NCBI GenBank assembly: GCA_009192285.1
Contig: CM018606.1
Location: forward strand, 1,540,081-1,604,080
From: Morchella semilibera
Taxonomy: Eukaryota > Ascomycota > Pezizomycetes > Pezizales > Morchellaceae
Direction of reading: 5' to 3'
DNA: 64,000 nucleotides
In this document: positions 11,419 through 23,001 of the stretch, in pieces
Numbering within the stretch: position 1 is the first letter of the stretch
How the letters are laid out: every line of letters begins with the position of its first letter
The notes under the pieces: generated by a model
Told to the model about the DNA's origin: nothing
What the model saw: the letters and a program-made list of their open reading frames with translations, nothing else
Databases searched by the model: none
Program-made: the position numbers and the translations under genes

Positions 11419-14400
11419 GTGGTGAGAATGCCCAATATGGTAGCGACGCTCTTGAGGGATGAGTACTCATACACGTAAGTCTTTTGTTGCCCGCTTTTTT
11501 ATCATTTGACCGCGAGTTGTGTAAATTTTAGGGAATAGTGGTAGACAAATCCTCTCTCTACGCACCCCTCCCAATTCCTGTTCCCGTCACCCTCCCAGAT
11601 CTCACAGCCACATTTGTGGTTAGCAGCCAGAGATTATTACCTGAGCACGCCACGCAACCGCTGCTGTACAGACTAACCCTCTCTCCTCTTATACCACACC
11701 ACTTCCTTACCTTACGTACATGTATGTATATATAAAGTCAAAGAAGGGCCCACCCAACAACGATGGATGCCCTAATCCCTCACTTCTGCTGAGAGCGTCT
11801 TGTAATGTATTCCCTTGTTAACTCTACTGCAACCAGATCCCTCCCTGGCTCGGGGTAATCGGCGCTGGTCGGCCAGGGCGTCATGGTTCTCTGGGCGGTA
11901 GATATCAATAGTGGCGCAAGAGCAAACGGAGAGCTCTAGTAAAGATAAAGGTGGGTGAACACTGGGGGGGGGCTAACTGGTCGATGAGAGGGGAGGGAGG
12001 GTCTTGAGCCCTAGCTAGCTGGTTGTGGCGGGGAGAGAGGGGACTGGCCCCCTTCCGTAGAAGTACATGGCTCGCTGGTGGTGGAGAAGCAGGGGCGTAT
12101 TGCATGGGGTGTGTCGGTTCTTGGTGAATCATGGGATGTCACTCGTGCCAAGCTTACCGACGACCTACGTTTTGGATGATGTGTGGGTTCGTCTTCGGCT
12201 CCTAGAGACTGGTGATCCCCCCACCGGTGTCTCCATGAGAAACTACGGTAAGAAAATGAGGGTGGTGGTAAAAAGTATGGAGCTGGAACAAAAGATCTAC
12301 GCCCCGCCCAGGGGAGTCAACTGCTCCCTAGCTAGACGTGATTGCCCTAAATTATAAAAGGACGAGGGCAGAGTGGTCCTAGCGGTTGGATCTAAGAGGC
12401 GCTGGGTGGGAGGTCAACCCTCCCCCCCACCCCGGGTGGTCATTTTTGAAGTTTTACCTTACCGGGAAGTTTCACCCCATTATACTTACATAGAGCCTAA
12501 AACACCATGTGCGGTGGTCTCAATCGTCAATCTCTCACATACATACGTACTTCTTGTCCTACCTGCTCCCCTGCTGCGCCGTTCTCGGGCTGTCTCCTCC
12601 CAACCCCGCAATAGCTACAGAATTGTCCTTTGCCGTAGTCATATAGAAGCTTAAGGGTAGCCAGCGGTCCGAAAGTTGCACCTTCATCGCGGCCACCATG
12701 TTCGTTATATACCGGTAAAAGATCCGGAACTCACTTTGGATTCTTAAACCCCTACCTGGAACAAGGGGGGGGGGGGGGAAGAAGGGAGAGTAGGGGAAAA
12801 AAACAGGAGAAAAAAAAAGTGGAGTGTCCTTCTGGACTCTGGGTCCTTCGCCTCTAGTGTTTTTTTTTTTTTGCGGACTTTGAGATTTGTGGGGAAATAA
12901 GGTTTCTGTGGGTGGGGGCTTGGCCACCCTCCCCGCTGTGTGACTTCTGTTTTCACTTTGGGTTTGGTTTTCCCTTTCCATCTATATCCACCACCACGAC
13001 CACCACACCCTTGATACAAACACCATCATTCAGACATGAGCTATGAGTAGAAAGAGCGCGGGCAAGCGAGTATATCTACCAGCGGGAGACCCAACGAAAA
13101 CCCAGCACAGCAAGCCAGGGAGGTACACAAACAGGACCCCTACTCTGATCTCCTTTGACCCCTACCCCCACCTCTATCTAAACCCTATCAGACTCCCTAC
13201 TCCGCCGCTAAATTGATACCCATCTTACGCCAGACAGGCTCAACAAGAGTCCGGGTAGCCCAAGCCTATGTATATTCGCAGTTCTTTTGGTACCTGTGGC
13301 TCTACTACCTTCGGCCCCTGTAACTACATGTAGGTTTTTGCTCATTCTACCCCCCTTCCCCCACAGTTCGAGATAATGGATGCAGCAGCCCGGCACCCCG
13401 AGCCAGCGAGCCCGGACAGTTGTTTGTAGAAATTGTGGAGCACCCATCGACCGAAATCGTCCCGCAAGAGGGAAAGGAACACACAACACTATGTACATAC
13501 GATACATAGTAACCAACCCTACAAACAAAACACCAGAACTAAAGAGCGTCCATAGAGCCAGCTCCAAGTCAACCCCCCCCCCCCAAACCTGATACACCGA
13601 AACCTCAGGCCCACCCATAGTTTCTTGACGGGCACATAACCCCCACCGTTGTAGGTTAATCATGAAATATCACTCGGGACTTAAATTCACAGAGCCGCCC
13701 CCCATCCTCGGTTTTTATGATGGTTTAGTTGGTGGTAGTTTAATGCAGCATAATGTAGCGAGGTTTCTATATTGCATCTGCTGGTTATCCCAACTGTGCC
13801 CCCACCGAGACACGATACCGGTTTACGTACAACCTAGCGGCTTATTGCCTTACTTTTCGACGATATCTACGCATAAAGAAAGTTAGCAGCCCCCGCTCTA
13901 AACTTCACGGTTCCCAGAGACACATACCAAGCCTCTCCTACTGGCCCAGTCATACCCTTAATTTACAATTGAAGCAATATATTCTGACACCCGGCTGACA
14001 GGAAAGATACGGATTGCGTTATGAACAGACAAACAGAGACCAATGCTAACGAGGAGAGGGTATAAAAGAAATGCCAAATCGCCGAGCCTCTCAATCCCCC
14101 ACCATGCCAGATACCATGTCCCAATTCAACAATAGCTAATACACGCCCCGCGTCCGCCGTCTTTGCCGTTAATCCTCCGAGCCCTTCAGGAAGTTGACGG
14201 GACTGCTGCAGGGTGGTCGAACCAAGTCCAAAAGAACCTCAGGTAAGACCAACGGTGTGTTTATACGCACCCGCTGGTGCTGATAGGAATGCAGGACGTG
14301 CGTCGGCCAGCAAGATAAGTACTTAGCCAACTGATATATTCAATCCACCTTAGACTTAGACCTGCACCTTTAGAGTAATGAACGAAACTATTATTAGATA

Positions 14401-14435
14401 GCTTAGGATTGCTTTGGTGGGTGGTAGAATTATTG

Positions 14436-14770
14436 TAAAAGTGGGTCCTGCGTGACCTAATAGTCCTATTATATTTGGCCCTTAAAGGTGAAGGGGAGAA
14501 GTTAGTCCACCAGGGGTGGGGATCGAACCCACCCCCATGCGCGGTTGGGAACCTCTCCTATAATAGAGGGTCAGGATTTGTACCTTGCAAGATCAGTTGT
14601 TTGATAACAAGATCTGCTAGCAAACACCATCAACCTCTGCTCCCCGCTGGGGGGTCAAGTAAGGCGGTAGGCTAGTACCTTGAAGTATACTTCTTTGATC
14701 CATGCTTACAGCAAAAAATTCCTTTAAGGGCCAACAGGAACTATTTGGTCACGCAAGACCCACTTTTGCC
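14436..14770. mobile_element. Small inverted-repeat element (MITE-like) with internal B-box hairpin
   Basis: The left end (AAAAGTGGGTCCTGCGTGACC) and the reverse complement of the right end (AAAAGTGGGTCTTGCGTGACC) match over about 23 bp with two differences. GGCCCTTAAAGG then recurs internally on both arms. The core carries a perfect 8-bp hairpin at about 14513-14537 whose minus strand contains GGGTTCGATCCCC, a Pol III B-box match. A related single end lies at 19391-19470. There is no coding capacity and I could not see a clear target duplication. Confidence 0.6.
14558..14613 (+). repeat. Dispersed repeat, copy 2 (partner at 9332-9380)
   Basis: CCTATAATAGAGGG, CAGGATTTGTA and TTTGATAACAAG in the same order as at 9332-9380. 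This copy lies inside the 14436-14770 element, so the first copy may be a decayed relative of that element. Confidence 0.5.
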
Positions 14771-15402
14771 AGACTCTGCACATACATCCTAGGGTGTGTT
14801 ATATTGATACCCATAAACCCTAACCCGTTTCACTCTGTAATGATCTTCGACAGGGTTCTGACCCAGTGCCAAGACCACGGGTTCGGCAACCAACGGCGAG
14901 CGGACTTGAGTTACCCGCATCCCTTGGTGCCAGGAAGAGAGATGCAGGAGTCAGGGTTAGATCAATCATGTGCGTTTTATAAATCCTCCCCGATGTCTTA
15001 GGCCTTGAGGAAACAAAAAGGCGCACACCATATATATTTCATAAAGGGGATTTGATTGGATATTGGAAACAATCTACAAAGACCACATACATGTACTTAC
15101 ATGTATGTATGTCAGAGTAGAACCCAAAACGTTGGTGACGTCGTTGGGTCCGGGGGGTACCGCGCGCATAAAACAACCTCCACAAACTTTCTGGAGCAAG
15201 CCAGTGTAGCAGGCCTGGTTTACCCTGATGATAATTTTCTCCCCCCCCCCCCCCTTCCCTTCCTGGACTCCTCGGCGCAATTAAAACAAATCAACTTTAT
15301 GTAACGCCACCAAAAGCCCATAGATAGAATTAATTCCATCTATAAGTACCTGTAGGCCCTACCACTCGTGCATTCCCCAAACATACATCTACAAACCTAC
15401 CT

Positions 15403-17261
15403 ATGAGTTCACTACCAAACAACGGGAGTTTCCTCCCATTGCAACAGTCCGATTCGCTCCTGCCGCAGCGGAAAGGGACGATACCAACAACGTTAATGAT
15501 CCTCGGTAATGAGTCGAATAACTCAACCAATAATCATGGTCTTATCCGTCGCCCTAGCTTCACAGCGCTACAGAACCCCCATATGAGGTATATGCGCCTG
15601 ATCGGGAACAGCAATCCAAGATATCAATGGGAGCAATACAGAAAATCTCCCGAGGAATTGAGGAGGATGAGGAGGCCGATGTGAGTCACGACTTATCTTG
15701 TTGTAAGAAGGAGAGGAAGCTTAGATCTTGTGCTGTAGACGGAAGTATTATGAAAGGGTCAACTTCTTGATTGATCGATACATCTACATTGATAGCCTGC
15801 TAGATTCAACACTTCCACGGGATTTACTGCAGACCTATAACCCGGTTAGTTCCCATCTCGAGGTTTAACATCTCAATTTGGAGAAACCCTTCACCCACAA
15901 AACACAATTCCCAATTCTGTATTTCATCTAACACATCGTAGCCAGAATCAATCCCCGAATCACGCCCAATACCCTCCGGAGACAACCCACATGAAGGTTA
16001 TGATTCTACCCCTAGTGTACCGCCACCCTTAAAGAAGCGGCCTAGCTACCTCTATAAGATTGCAGACGAAGAGTCTCCTTTACTCGGCGATGAAGTAGGT
16101 GGTGGGGGCGGCGGAAGCGCTGAGAAAATGGCCAAGATTGTGTAAGTCCCAAATGACCAGTCTCTCTAGAAGCAAATACATTATTACTAATAGGACCCGA
16201 TAGAAAATTTGCGATCTATCTCAACCTATTGGCAAACACCTTACTGTTAATATCAAAAATCCTGGTGGCCATCATGACAAATTCCTTGTCCGTACTTGCC
16301 AGTTTGGTAGATGGTACGTATATACTAGCAACCCTGTTCCCCGGCGTTAGCAGAAGAGAGAGCACCTGCTAAATGATTTTATAGCTGCCCTTGACTTCCT
16401 CAGCACCGCCATCGTCTGGACCACCACCACGTAAGTCCCCTCACCACCCATCACTCGCGCCTCAAACTGACCCTTGCAGGCTTATCGAGCGGCGCGACAA
16501 GTACCTCTACCCCGTTGGCCGTTCCCGCCTCGAGCCCATTGGAATCCTCGTCTTCTCAATCATCATGATCGTCTCTTTCCTCCAGGTTGGCCTGACCTCC
16601 ATCCAGCACCTAATTGCCCCCGCCACCCACGCCATCATCCGTCTCACCCCCGGGGCAATCACAATCATGCTCAGCACCATCGTGATCAAGACCCTGTGCT
16701 TTCTCTGGTGCCGCACCGTGCGCAACTCTTCCGTGCAGGCGCTCGCCGCCGACGCCATCACCGATGTTGTCTTCAACACGTTCTCGATCCTGTTCCCGCT
16801 GCTCGGGACATGGCTGCAGCTGTGGTGGCTTGACGCCCTTGGTGGTGTGTTGCTCTCGGCATACGTTATCATCTCATGGTCTGGTATTGGCCTAGAACAT
16901 GTGGAGAACTTGACGGGTGCTGCGGCGTCCGGGGACGAGAGGAACGTACTACTGTATATGGCAATGAGGTTTGCGAGGAGTATTAAGGCGATTACGAGCG
17001 TTAATGCGTACAGGAATGGAGACTTGCTGAATGTGGAAGTTGATGTGGTCCTCGATGAGGGCTTGGGGCTGAAGGATAGTCATGACCTGGGCGAGAGTCT
17101 GCAGTATGTGATTGAAAGTTTGGGCGTGGTTGATAGAGCATTGTGAGCCCCCCCCCCCCCCCTTCTCCCTTTGGTGTTTGAAGTGATGCGTATAGATTGC
17201 TGATTATTGTAGTGTGCATTTAGACTATGATTCCACAAACCCTCCAGGTCATCTTAGGTGA
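15403..17261 (+). CDS. Cation diffusion facilitator, Mn-CDF type
   Basis: Predicted proton-coupled divalent metal exporter, probably Mn2+, in an internal membrane. Exons 15403-15680, 15739-15844, 15942-16141, 16204-16313, 16385-16430, 16480-17142, 17213-17261; 483 residues. About 200 soluble N-terminal residues precede the membrane core (VKFAIYLNLLANTLLLISKI...). The metal site motifs are DAALD in TM2 (SLSVLASLVDAALDFLSTAIVW) and DAITD in TM5; DxxxD at both places is the mark of Mn-CDFs, whereas Zn-CDFs have HxxxD or similar. The C-terminal cytosolic ferredoxin-like domain ends RAFVHLDYDSTNPPGHLR; recovering this ending required the last intron (17143-17212). Substrate is inferred from motif type only. 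Confidence 0.9.
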
Positions 17262-17997
17262 TCACTTTCGATAAGAGTGTGGAAGCTCCCTAAGGCTGTT
17301 TGGCGGGTAGGATTCCCCCTTACATTACTTTCTGGGATTTGTTCAATATAAAAAAAATGGCGGATAGGTCCTTTGCCCGACTGTCCAGAGAGACTGTTTA
17401 TATAGGAGTTGGCGGTCTAGATACATGTTGTTGCATGGAGCGAGTGAACACAGAGATGAAATAGTTGCCCAAATATAATATATATCAAAATCTTGCCCAT
17501 CATCGGATAATATTTACGGTTGGTTCCTAGCCGGTCAATCAAGGAAAACGCAAAATTCATCGCCGTTTATGTCTTTGAGCAAAGGTGTAGGATACCCCCC
17601 CTCACTCTAAAGATAGTTCTTCTAGGGCAAAACACGAATGGGTTCCTTTAAAAAAAAAAAAGAAAAAAGCGAGAAATATGTTTTGTGGGGGGTACGTCCC
17701 TGCCTTATCTTATGGACGGCTGACCCCACCGGCTTCCTGGCCCCAGGTTCCGCATGATGCGGGTCACATTTCAAACACTTGAACAGTATACTGCAGGAGC
17801 GGAAGGGCAAGGGCAGGATAAGTCACTATCATAGGCAATGTATACATGTATGATTGTGTCTCTCGATAGACAGACAGTGTAGCTATCGAAAAACATACCT
17901 TTTTCACGGGCGAAAAAAAAAAAAACGAGGACCGGAATTTATTCTCACCAACAAAAGACTTATTCCTCCACCCAGGGCAGCTTTCCTCTGGGGGGAT

Positions 17998-18038
17998 CTG
18001 AGCGGTGGCGAGTCGAAGACAGGCTTCGATACCGCTCA
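17998..18038. other. Two-part inverted repeat (stem-loop)
   Basis: CTGAGCGGT pairs with ACCGCTCAG (9 bp) and, inside it, TCGAAG pairs with CTTCGA (6 bp) around ACAGG, with an asymmetric internal loop (GGCGAG against T). It lies about 55 bp upstream of the LINE target duplication. Function unknown. Confidence 0.45.
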
Positions 18039-18092
18039 GGCAACTCCCGGTGATTGAGATAGTAATTTTTACAGTTTTAGCTACAGTCTTTG

Positions 18093-18445
18093 CGCTAGCT
18101 TGGCCGAAAAAGGGGTTGAGAAAGCCATAGATATCTGGAAGGAGTGGAGAGAGTACTGGCGGGAGAGAGGGGAAAGAGAAGCGGAGGAAGTGGCGGAAGA
18201 GAGGGAGCTCGGCATGGGATGGGGAGACCTGGAGAGGTGAGGGGCGGGAGGTAGAGAGTAGGGAAGGGAACAGTACGAGCAGGGGTAGTCTCTTATGTTG
18301 TTTTTTGTGCAAGTTATGATTTTGTTTTCCTTTGTTGAAGATGGAGGCGGAAGTGTGGGAAGTTCAGGGGTAGTATGATATTGTCATAGCCTTCGGGCTG
18401 GATACAATTAATGATGTAAACAAAAAAAAAAAACGCTAGCTTGGC
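18093..18445 (+). mobile_element. 5'-truncated LINE (non-LTR retrotransposon, Tad-like) 3' end, with target-site duplication
   Basis: A 12-bp duplication CGCTAGCTTGGC flanks the insert (18093-18104 and 18434-18445). The 329-bp insert ends in poly-A after GATGTAAAC. Its 5' part is open in one frame and ends the element's ORF: VEKAIDIWKEWREYWRERG then ELGMGWGDLER and TGA. The 3' UTR holds CATAGCCTTCGGGCTGGATAC. The ORF ending and 3' UTR match the copy at 30600-30921. Truncation, poly-A and target duplication are the signature of target-primed reverse transcription. Clade placement is from memory of Tad-type tails. Confidence 0.8.
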
Positions 18446-18462
18446 AAAGCGGGAGGTTTTGT

Positions 18463-18483
18463 CCGAGTGAGAACTCATGAATG
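18463..18483 (-). repeat. Dispersed ~20-bp motif (CGAGTGA...CATGA)
   Basis: CCGAGTGAGAACTCATGAA begins 17 bp after the LINE target duplication. Related copies lie at 12127-12145, 13656-13679, 29665-29695 (opposite orientation), 30933-30951 and 44060-44080. Confidence 0.5.
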
Positions 18484-19390
18484 TGCCCGCCTCTAAACAA
18501 GATCGGTACATTCCCTCTTCAAACTTTGTGGTAAGTACATAGTTGATAGCTCCCTTAGCGCTTGATACCCAACGTCAGCGAAAAAGTTTACCTACGCGCC
18601 CTAGGTACGGGAGAGGGTAGAAATTCATCTTACTAGTAGCCCCGCTTTATCCTTACATAACACCGCACGGCGAGCACTACTTCTCGCCTCTATTGGCTCT
18701 ACACAAACAGATCTGTAGGGGTAAGATACCCCCACTAGACTCTTAAAGCGGGAAAATCTACAGGTAGTCGATACAGAATCCCACATGAGTTATCGACACA
18801 CTCCACGCGCAGACTATGACGACTACCACAGACTGGCTATAAATCGATCGACATGCCATTCATCATCCACCACATGTGCCCCTTACAACAGTCTCCGGGG
18901 AACGCATGCGGGAGGCGGGGGCGGCGGGGGGAATTGTGAGTATAAGAAAACGTGAATAGGAGAAGTTTTAATTGAAATTTTAAATACGCATAAACACCAC
19001 ACCTCCCGACTGCCGCTCCATAGCAGGCTCTTGCACACCCTCTCAAGTTTCGCCACAGACCGCGGCCTAGGTTGCCCTAAAATCCATTCTGGCTAGGCAC
19101 TCAACGTAAAGACACTGCCCTTTAGCCCTAGATTACATTGGCCGTCGAATCACAACTTGCATGGTTCTCCATGTTCAGGTTAGTTCGGACCAGGAGTTAA
19201 GGTAAATTGACATGGATACGTCAGTTCCATATCCAGCTGTCCCTTATTTGGGTGGGGGTCCAGGGCCTTCATCTGTCTGAGTTACAGCGTACATAGGCTT
19301 AGGCTATGGACAGTATCCGTGATGTAAAACTCAGGTGAAGTGTTCAAGAAAAGATCTCGGTAGTAGCGGACATAAGGCACTGTATATTGC

Positions 19391-19470
19391 AAATGTGGGT
19401 CTTGCGTGACCGATAGCCCTACCCTTAAAGTGATTTTTGCTGTAAGCACAGATCAAGAAACTCATGAAGA
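19391..19470 (+). repeat. Solitary terminus of the 14436-14770 repeat family
   Basis: GTGGGTCTTGCGTGACC, then CCCTTAAAG, then TTTTTGCTGTAAGCA and GATCAA, the same series seen on the minus strand of 14690-14770. No inverted partner is found nearby. Confidence 0.6.
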
Positions 19471-20305
19471 AAGATCCACACACTCAACCTAGAAGATAGA
19501 TACAAGTAGGTACACGAAGAAAAAAGAAAGGAAAGGTTATGTACCTACACCCCACCTCTTCACCTGCTAAACGAACAGATTTCAAATGAAGGAAGGAATA
19601 GGGCGATAAGACTCCCTTGATTTATGAATAAGATGGTAGTATTGTAGTTGAGAGTGACAGACTGGTAAGTGATATAGTTGAAAAAAGAGGGGCTCCTTAT
19701 TTTTTTGCTGCATACTTAGTGCCTGTCCATCTCTCTGCAAGACATTTTAGGCTCCAAGCGAGATTCTCCCCGTCCGATAATAGTGGTGGAATGGTACATG
19801 AGCAAGTGGACGAAAAAATCTTATCCTATCTTCTCACATACAAAACAAAGTGGTCCTTTTCCCATCCCCACTTTCCCGCCCTCTTACTGCTCTAAGTGTT
19901 GTCCCGTTACCATCATATGATCGATGAAAGGATTGATATAACCTCCAGTTATAGATATAGATGAAGAGATTTACGAAATACGAAGCTACGTATTAAGCAT
20001 ACCCACCTATCCCCTTCAGAGGAGATTTCAATTTCACAGTATATCGGTGGTATCTAGCTATGGAGATAGTAACCCGACGATATCATATAGCTTTCCAAAA
20101 TAAACTGGGAAGCACCGGAGGTGGCCTTGACCCAGAATCGGGAAACTTGGACTAGTTTGTCAATTAAAGGGGACATCCGCCCGATCTTCTGCACAAAGTG
20201 ACTCTCAAAATGACGTTCTTTGGGAAAAGGATCTCAATTGCCAAGAAAAAAAAAATAAGGAAATAGGAAAGCTTCCCCAGCAACCGTCCGCGTCGTACAC
20301 TTCAT

Positions 20306-20696
20306 TTATACCGCATCCTGGGAGATATATAGAACTGTTCACCGCCCCACTTAGCAATTATCTTGCGATACTCAAGCCTAGACATCTAGAAGAGAAGGAG
20401 AGAGACAAACCGTTGTTCCCCCGTATAAACACATCTCCATACTTATTTCTCACCTCCCCATTGACATACTCGACGGTCTTCTCGAGCGCGATGTTCATGT
20501 ATCCATCTACAGAAGACAGCTCGCCTACATCGCCTGTCAGCTCCTGGTTTCCCTCCTCGCTATGTAACTTGGTGTAATGCCAACCTCGATACTCAACTCC
20601 AGAGTTTAGCTTCACGGTGATGGGCGCGCCAATGATCTCCTGGAGGAAGCTGGAAGGGTCGGAGGTCACCGCATCGGAGGGGCCGTTCTCGGTCAT
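20306..20696 (-). CDS. LSM6: U6 snRNA-associated Sm-like protein LSm6
   Basis: Component of the LSm2-8 ring (U6 snRNA, nucleus) and the LSm1-7 ring (mRNA decapping, cytoplasm). Three exons on the minus strand: 20585-20696, 20411-20524, 20306-20334; 84 residues. The Sm1 motif is FLQEIIGAPITVKLNSGVEYRGEL..VDGYMNIALE and the Sm2 motif is YGDVFIRGNNVLYIS. The last exon was found by requiring the conserved VLYIS strand after RGNN; the nearer stop in the retained intron would cut it off. Exon 1 carries a short LSm-free N-terminal extension. Length and both motifs fit LSm6 rather than SmF. Confidence 0.93.
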
Positions 20697-22425
20697 TCTG
20701 TTGCTATCGAGTGGGTTGTAGATTGGGAGTACTGGGTTGGGTCTAGGGGGTAGTTGAATGGAGTGAATGGAGATGATGTTGCTGTTGTGGGGTGAGGCTC
20801 AAGGTGGGATGGGTTAGTGAATGCTTGGCAGGTGTCATGGGTGGTCACTCGTATGGCCCGTGCGTACGCGCATGTGTGCTCACCCTCGCATGTGCTTGCA
20901 ATTGGTGAACAGTTTAGGGATCGATAACCTCCCATGATGGGTAGAACAACTATTTACCTCGGGCACAAAGTGGTAGACTGACTTTACGTATTGCCCCAAT
21001 CTCTTAGATCTCCTTCCGATATTAATCCCAAGCTACAATACTAAGACTAGTCTATGAATATATATGTACCTCTCAAGGTTAGTAGACATGTGCACTACAA
21101 CGACACTACATTAAGTGGACAAAAAAATCAATTGCAGGACATTATATACCATTTCTCTTCATACTTTCATTCTTAGGATCGATTCCAGGAACAAGCACGG
21201 GTCGACAGCTATATTCCTCTTCTATCTAGGACATTCAGCCACCCTTCCCTTGAAAGCTACATGGCTGGTCAAGATCAGCTGCATATGTATGCAGTCGACT
21301 ACATCATATACCTATGGGCTATTCGGTTACGAGTATGCAGTGAACGGCCCGAGGCCCCACTCAACAAATATCACTCGCCCCCCCCCCCCTAGTGGGATAT
21401 ATAGCTCATGGAAAGTGCCATGGCCCGCTAATGGGTTGGGTCTGATTTATGTATGCTGGGGGAGGGTGGGCTCAGCGCGGAATATGGTAACGGAAAATAC
21501 ATGTTTTACACGCTGCTCTCCGGTGTCAAATGCCACTGCGCTGTGTCTAACCCTTGGTTCTCTACCCCCCCCCCCCGGGGAGCCCCCTCGACGGTTCGGT
21601 GACTCCAAAGTTTAGATCGGATTCGGTGCTGTGGCCAAGTTCAGTTCAGATGTTGGGCGCCTGTATTTAAGGAGCTCAACTCTCACTCCCCCCCGGAGAT
21701 AACTGGCTTGAGAGTCTTCAACCCCCGACTTTATTCATCAAATCATCGGTCCGCCCGACCCTAAAGCCTAGATGCTAACCGCAAGCGGTTCCCTAAGCCT
21801 ACATGTGAATACTCGAGCTCTGCTGCATAGTCTATCACTCGTCCCTCTTACCTACCAGCCACCCAACTTATCTTATCCGCCATCGTTATCGGTACCTGCA
21901 TGCAACAAACAGCACACACAGCGTCTCATCACCTGCGACCGCCAGAAACAATGCAACATTTCACAGGGAACCTACATGATCCCACAACCATGTATCAACT
22001 AATCATATATGCCCCGTGGGCTGGACCCGACGAGGGTAAAACCTGATACACTAGAGCAGTTTTGGTCCTACTAGTATTTGGTGCACCGGCAGTTTGATGT
22101 CGGAAGGTCTCGGACTGCTTGAATCGGGTAAGCTCGGACCTTGTGGATGGTTTTGGTTTCGGACAATGTGTGTTTAAGATTGGTATACAGGAGCCTGCTT
22201 GAAACACAATTGGTATGAGTTTTCACGAAATCAACAAAATCTGGGCTTGGCAACACTATCTCAGAACCGCAAATCTCGTACTCATGTGGCAATGATATAT
22301 TTTCTACTTCGTCATAAACAGGCCGCATTCCAGACTAATAATACACAACAAACGCGACACACAATGAAAAGAAAAAGAAGCGCATTAATTAATAATTACT
22401 AGGGATTGACCATTAATCCCCTTCC
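20697..22425. other. Intergenic between LSM6 (5' side) and the CFEM gene (3' side)
   Basis: No supported gene. A frame on the plus strand at 21115-21615 crosses two C tracts and resembles nothing known. The sequence is otherwise unremarkable. Confidence 0.55.
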
Positions 22426-23001
22426 TTACAAGACAAACATAGCGACACCAGCAGCTGCTGCCATCAACCCTGACCCAACCATGATACGATCCGCAGCACC
22501 GGTTTCAGACGACGACGCACTTTCGGTTGGCGTAGCAGTAGCCGAGACCGTCGCGTTACTCGCATTAGACCCGGAAGGCGCGGGTGTAGCAGTCGCGAGG
22601 ATGTCTGACGAGATTGTGACACTGTAGGCACCACAGAGTTCCTGTGCCATGCTAACAAGTGCTGTTACGCATGTTAGATACACACTAGAAAGAGAATGGG
22701 AGGGGCTAGGGAGACATACTGGCTTGGTCCGTTTCGCTGGGGCATGCAGGCCTCACACAATCGGCGAGAGTGGAGAGCCAGGTGCTGTCACTGCACCAGC
22801 AAGCGTAGTCGGCACCACCACAATTGTCGGGCGAGGAAGACAAAACACAAGGCATCTGTGGGAGGTTAGTACATCTCGATACTCTATTCAGAACGTAGTT
22901 GGAGTACTGACGGCACATGTGGGGACGTCTTGAATGTTAATGTTCTGAGCAGCGACGAAGGTGGCCGCGGCGAAGATGGATGCGTAGATTGAGACCTTCA
23001 T
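22426..23001 (-). CDS. Secreted CFEM-domain protein, probably GPI-anchored
   Basis: Extracellular or cell-wall protein; some CFEM proteins bind haem and others act in adhesion or host contact. Exons 22912-23001, 22720-22855, 22426-22661; 153 residues. The signal peptide MKVSIYASIFAAATFVAA precedes QNINIQDVPTCA. The CFEM core has all eight cysteines: TCA, MPC, DNC, YAC, WC, DC, AC and ELC. The Asp that can ligate haem-iron in some relatives may be the one before the third Cys (PDNC), but this is uncertain. A Ser/Thr/Ala-rich stalk follows, and the C-terminus (AADRIMVGSGLMAAAAGVAMFVL) is a typical GPI-attachment hydrophobic tail. Intron positions were fixed by keeping the cysteine ladder in frame. 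Confidence 0.92.

Larger units (their letters stand above)
10741..15402. other. Large gene-poor intergenic region
   Basis: 4.7 kb without a supported protein gene. It holds a GC hairpin at 11222-11242, a tRNA-like sequence (11346-11418), copies of a dispersed motif (12127-12155 and 13656-13679), a small inverted-repeat element (14436-14770) and seven TACATGTA sites. It also has long G or C tracts (12765-12778, about 13566-13575, 15241-15254). Reading frames here are short, cross homopolymers and match no family I know. Confidence 0.6.
17262..20305. other. Intergenic region with LINE remnant and other repeats
   Basis: 3 kb with no supported gene. It contains a hairpin (17998-18038), a truncated LINE (18093-18445), one copy of the dispersed CGAGTGA motif (18463-18483) and a solitary end of the 14436-14770 repeat family (19391-19470). 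Confidence 0.6.

Noticed and set aside
12367-12432. Second tRNA-like stretch (TGGTCCTAGCGG followed by a GGTCAACCCTCC hairpin)
   Set aside because: A-box-like only; the B-box match is poor, spacing is 38 nt, and the acceptor strands do not pair.
13208-13663. 151-codon minus-strand frame
   Set aside because: Crosses a C/G tract, no family resemblance, composition like the flanking spacer.
21115-21615. 166-codon plus-strand frame
   Set aside because: Contains two poly-C-derived Pro runs and no recognisable motif.
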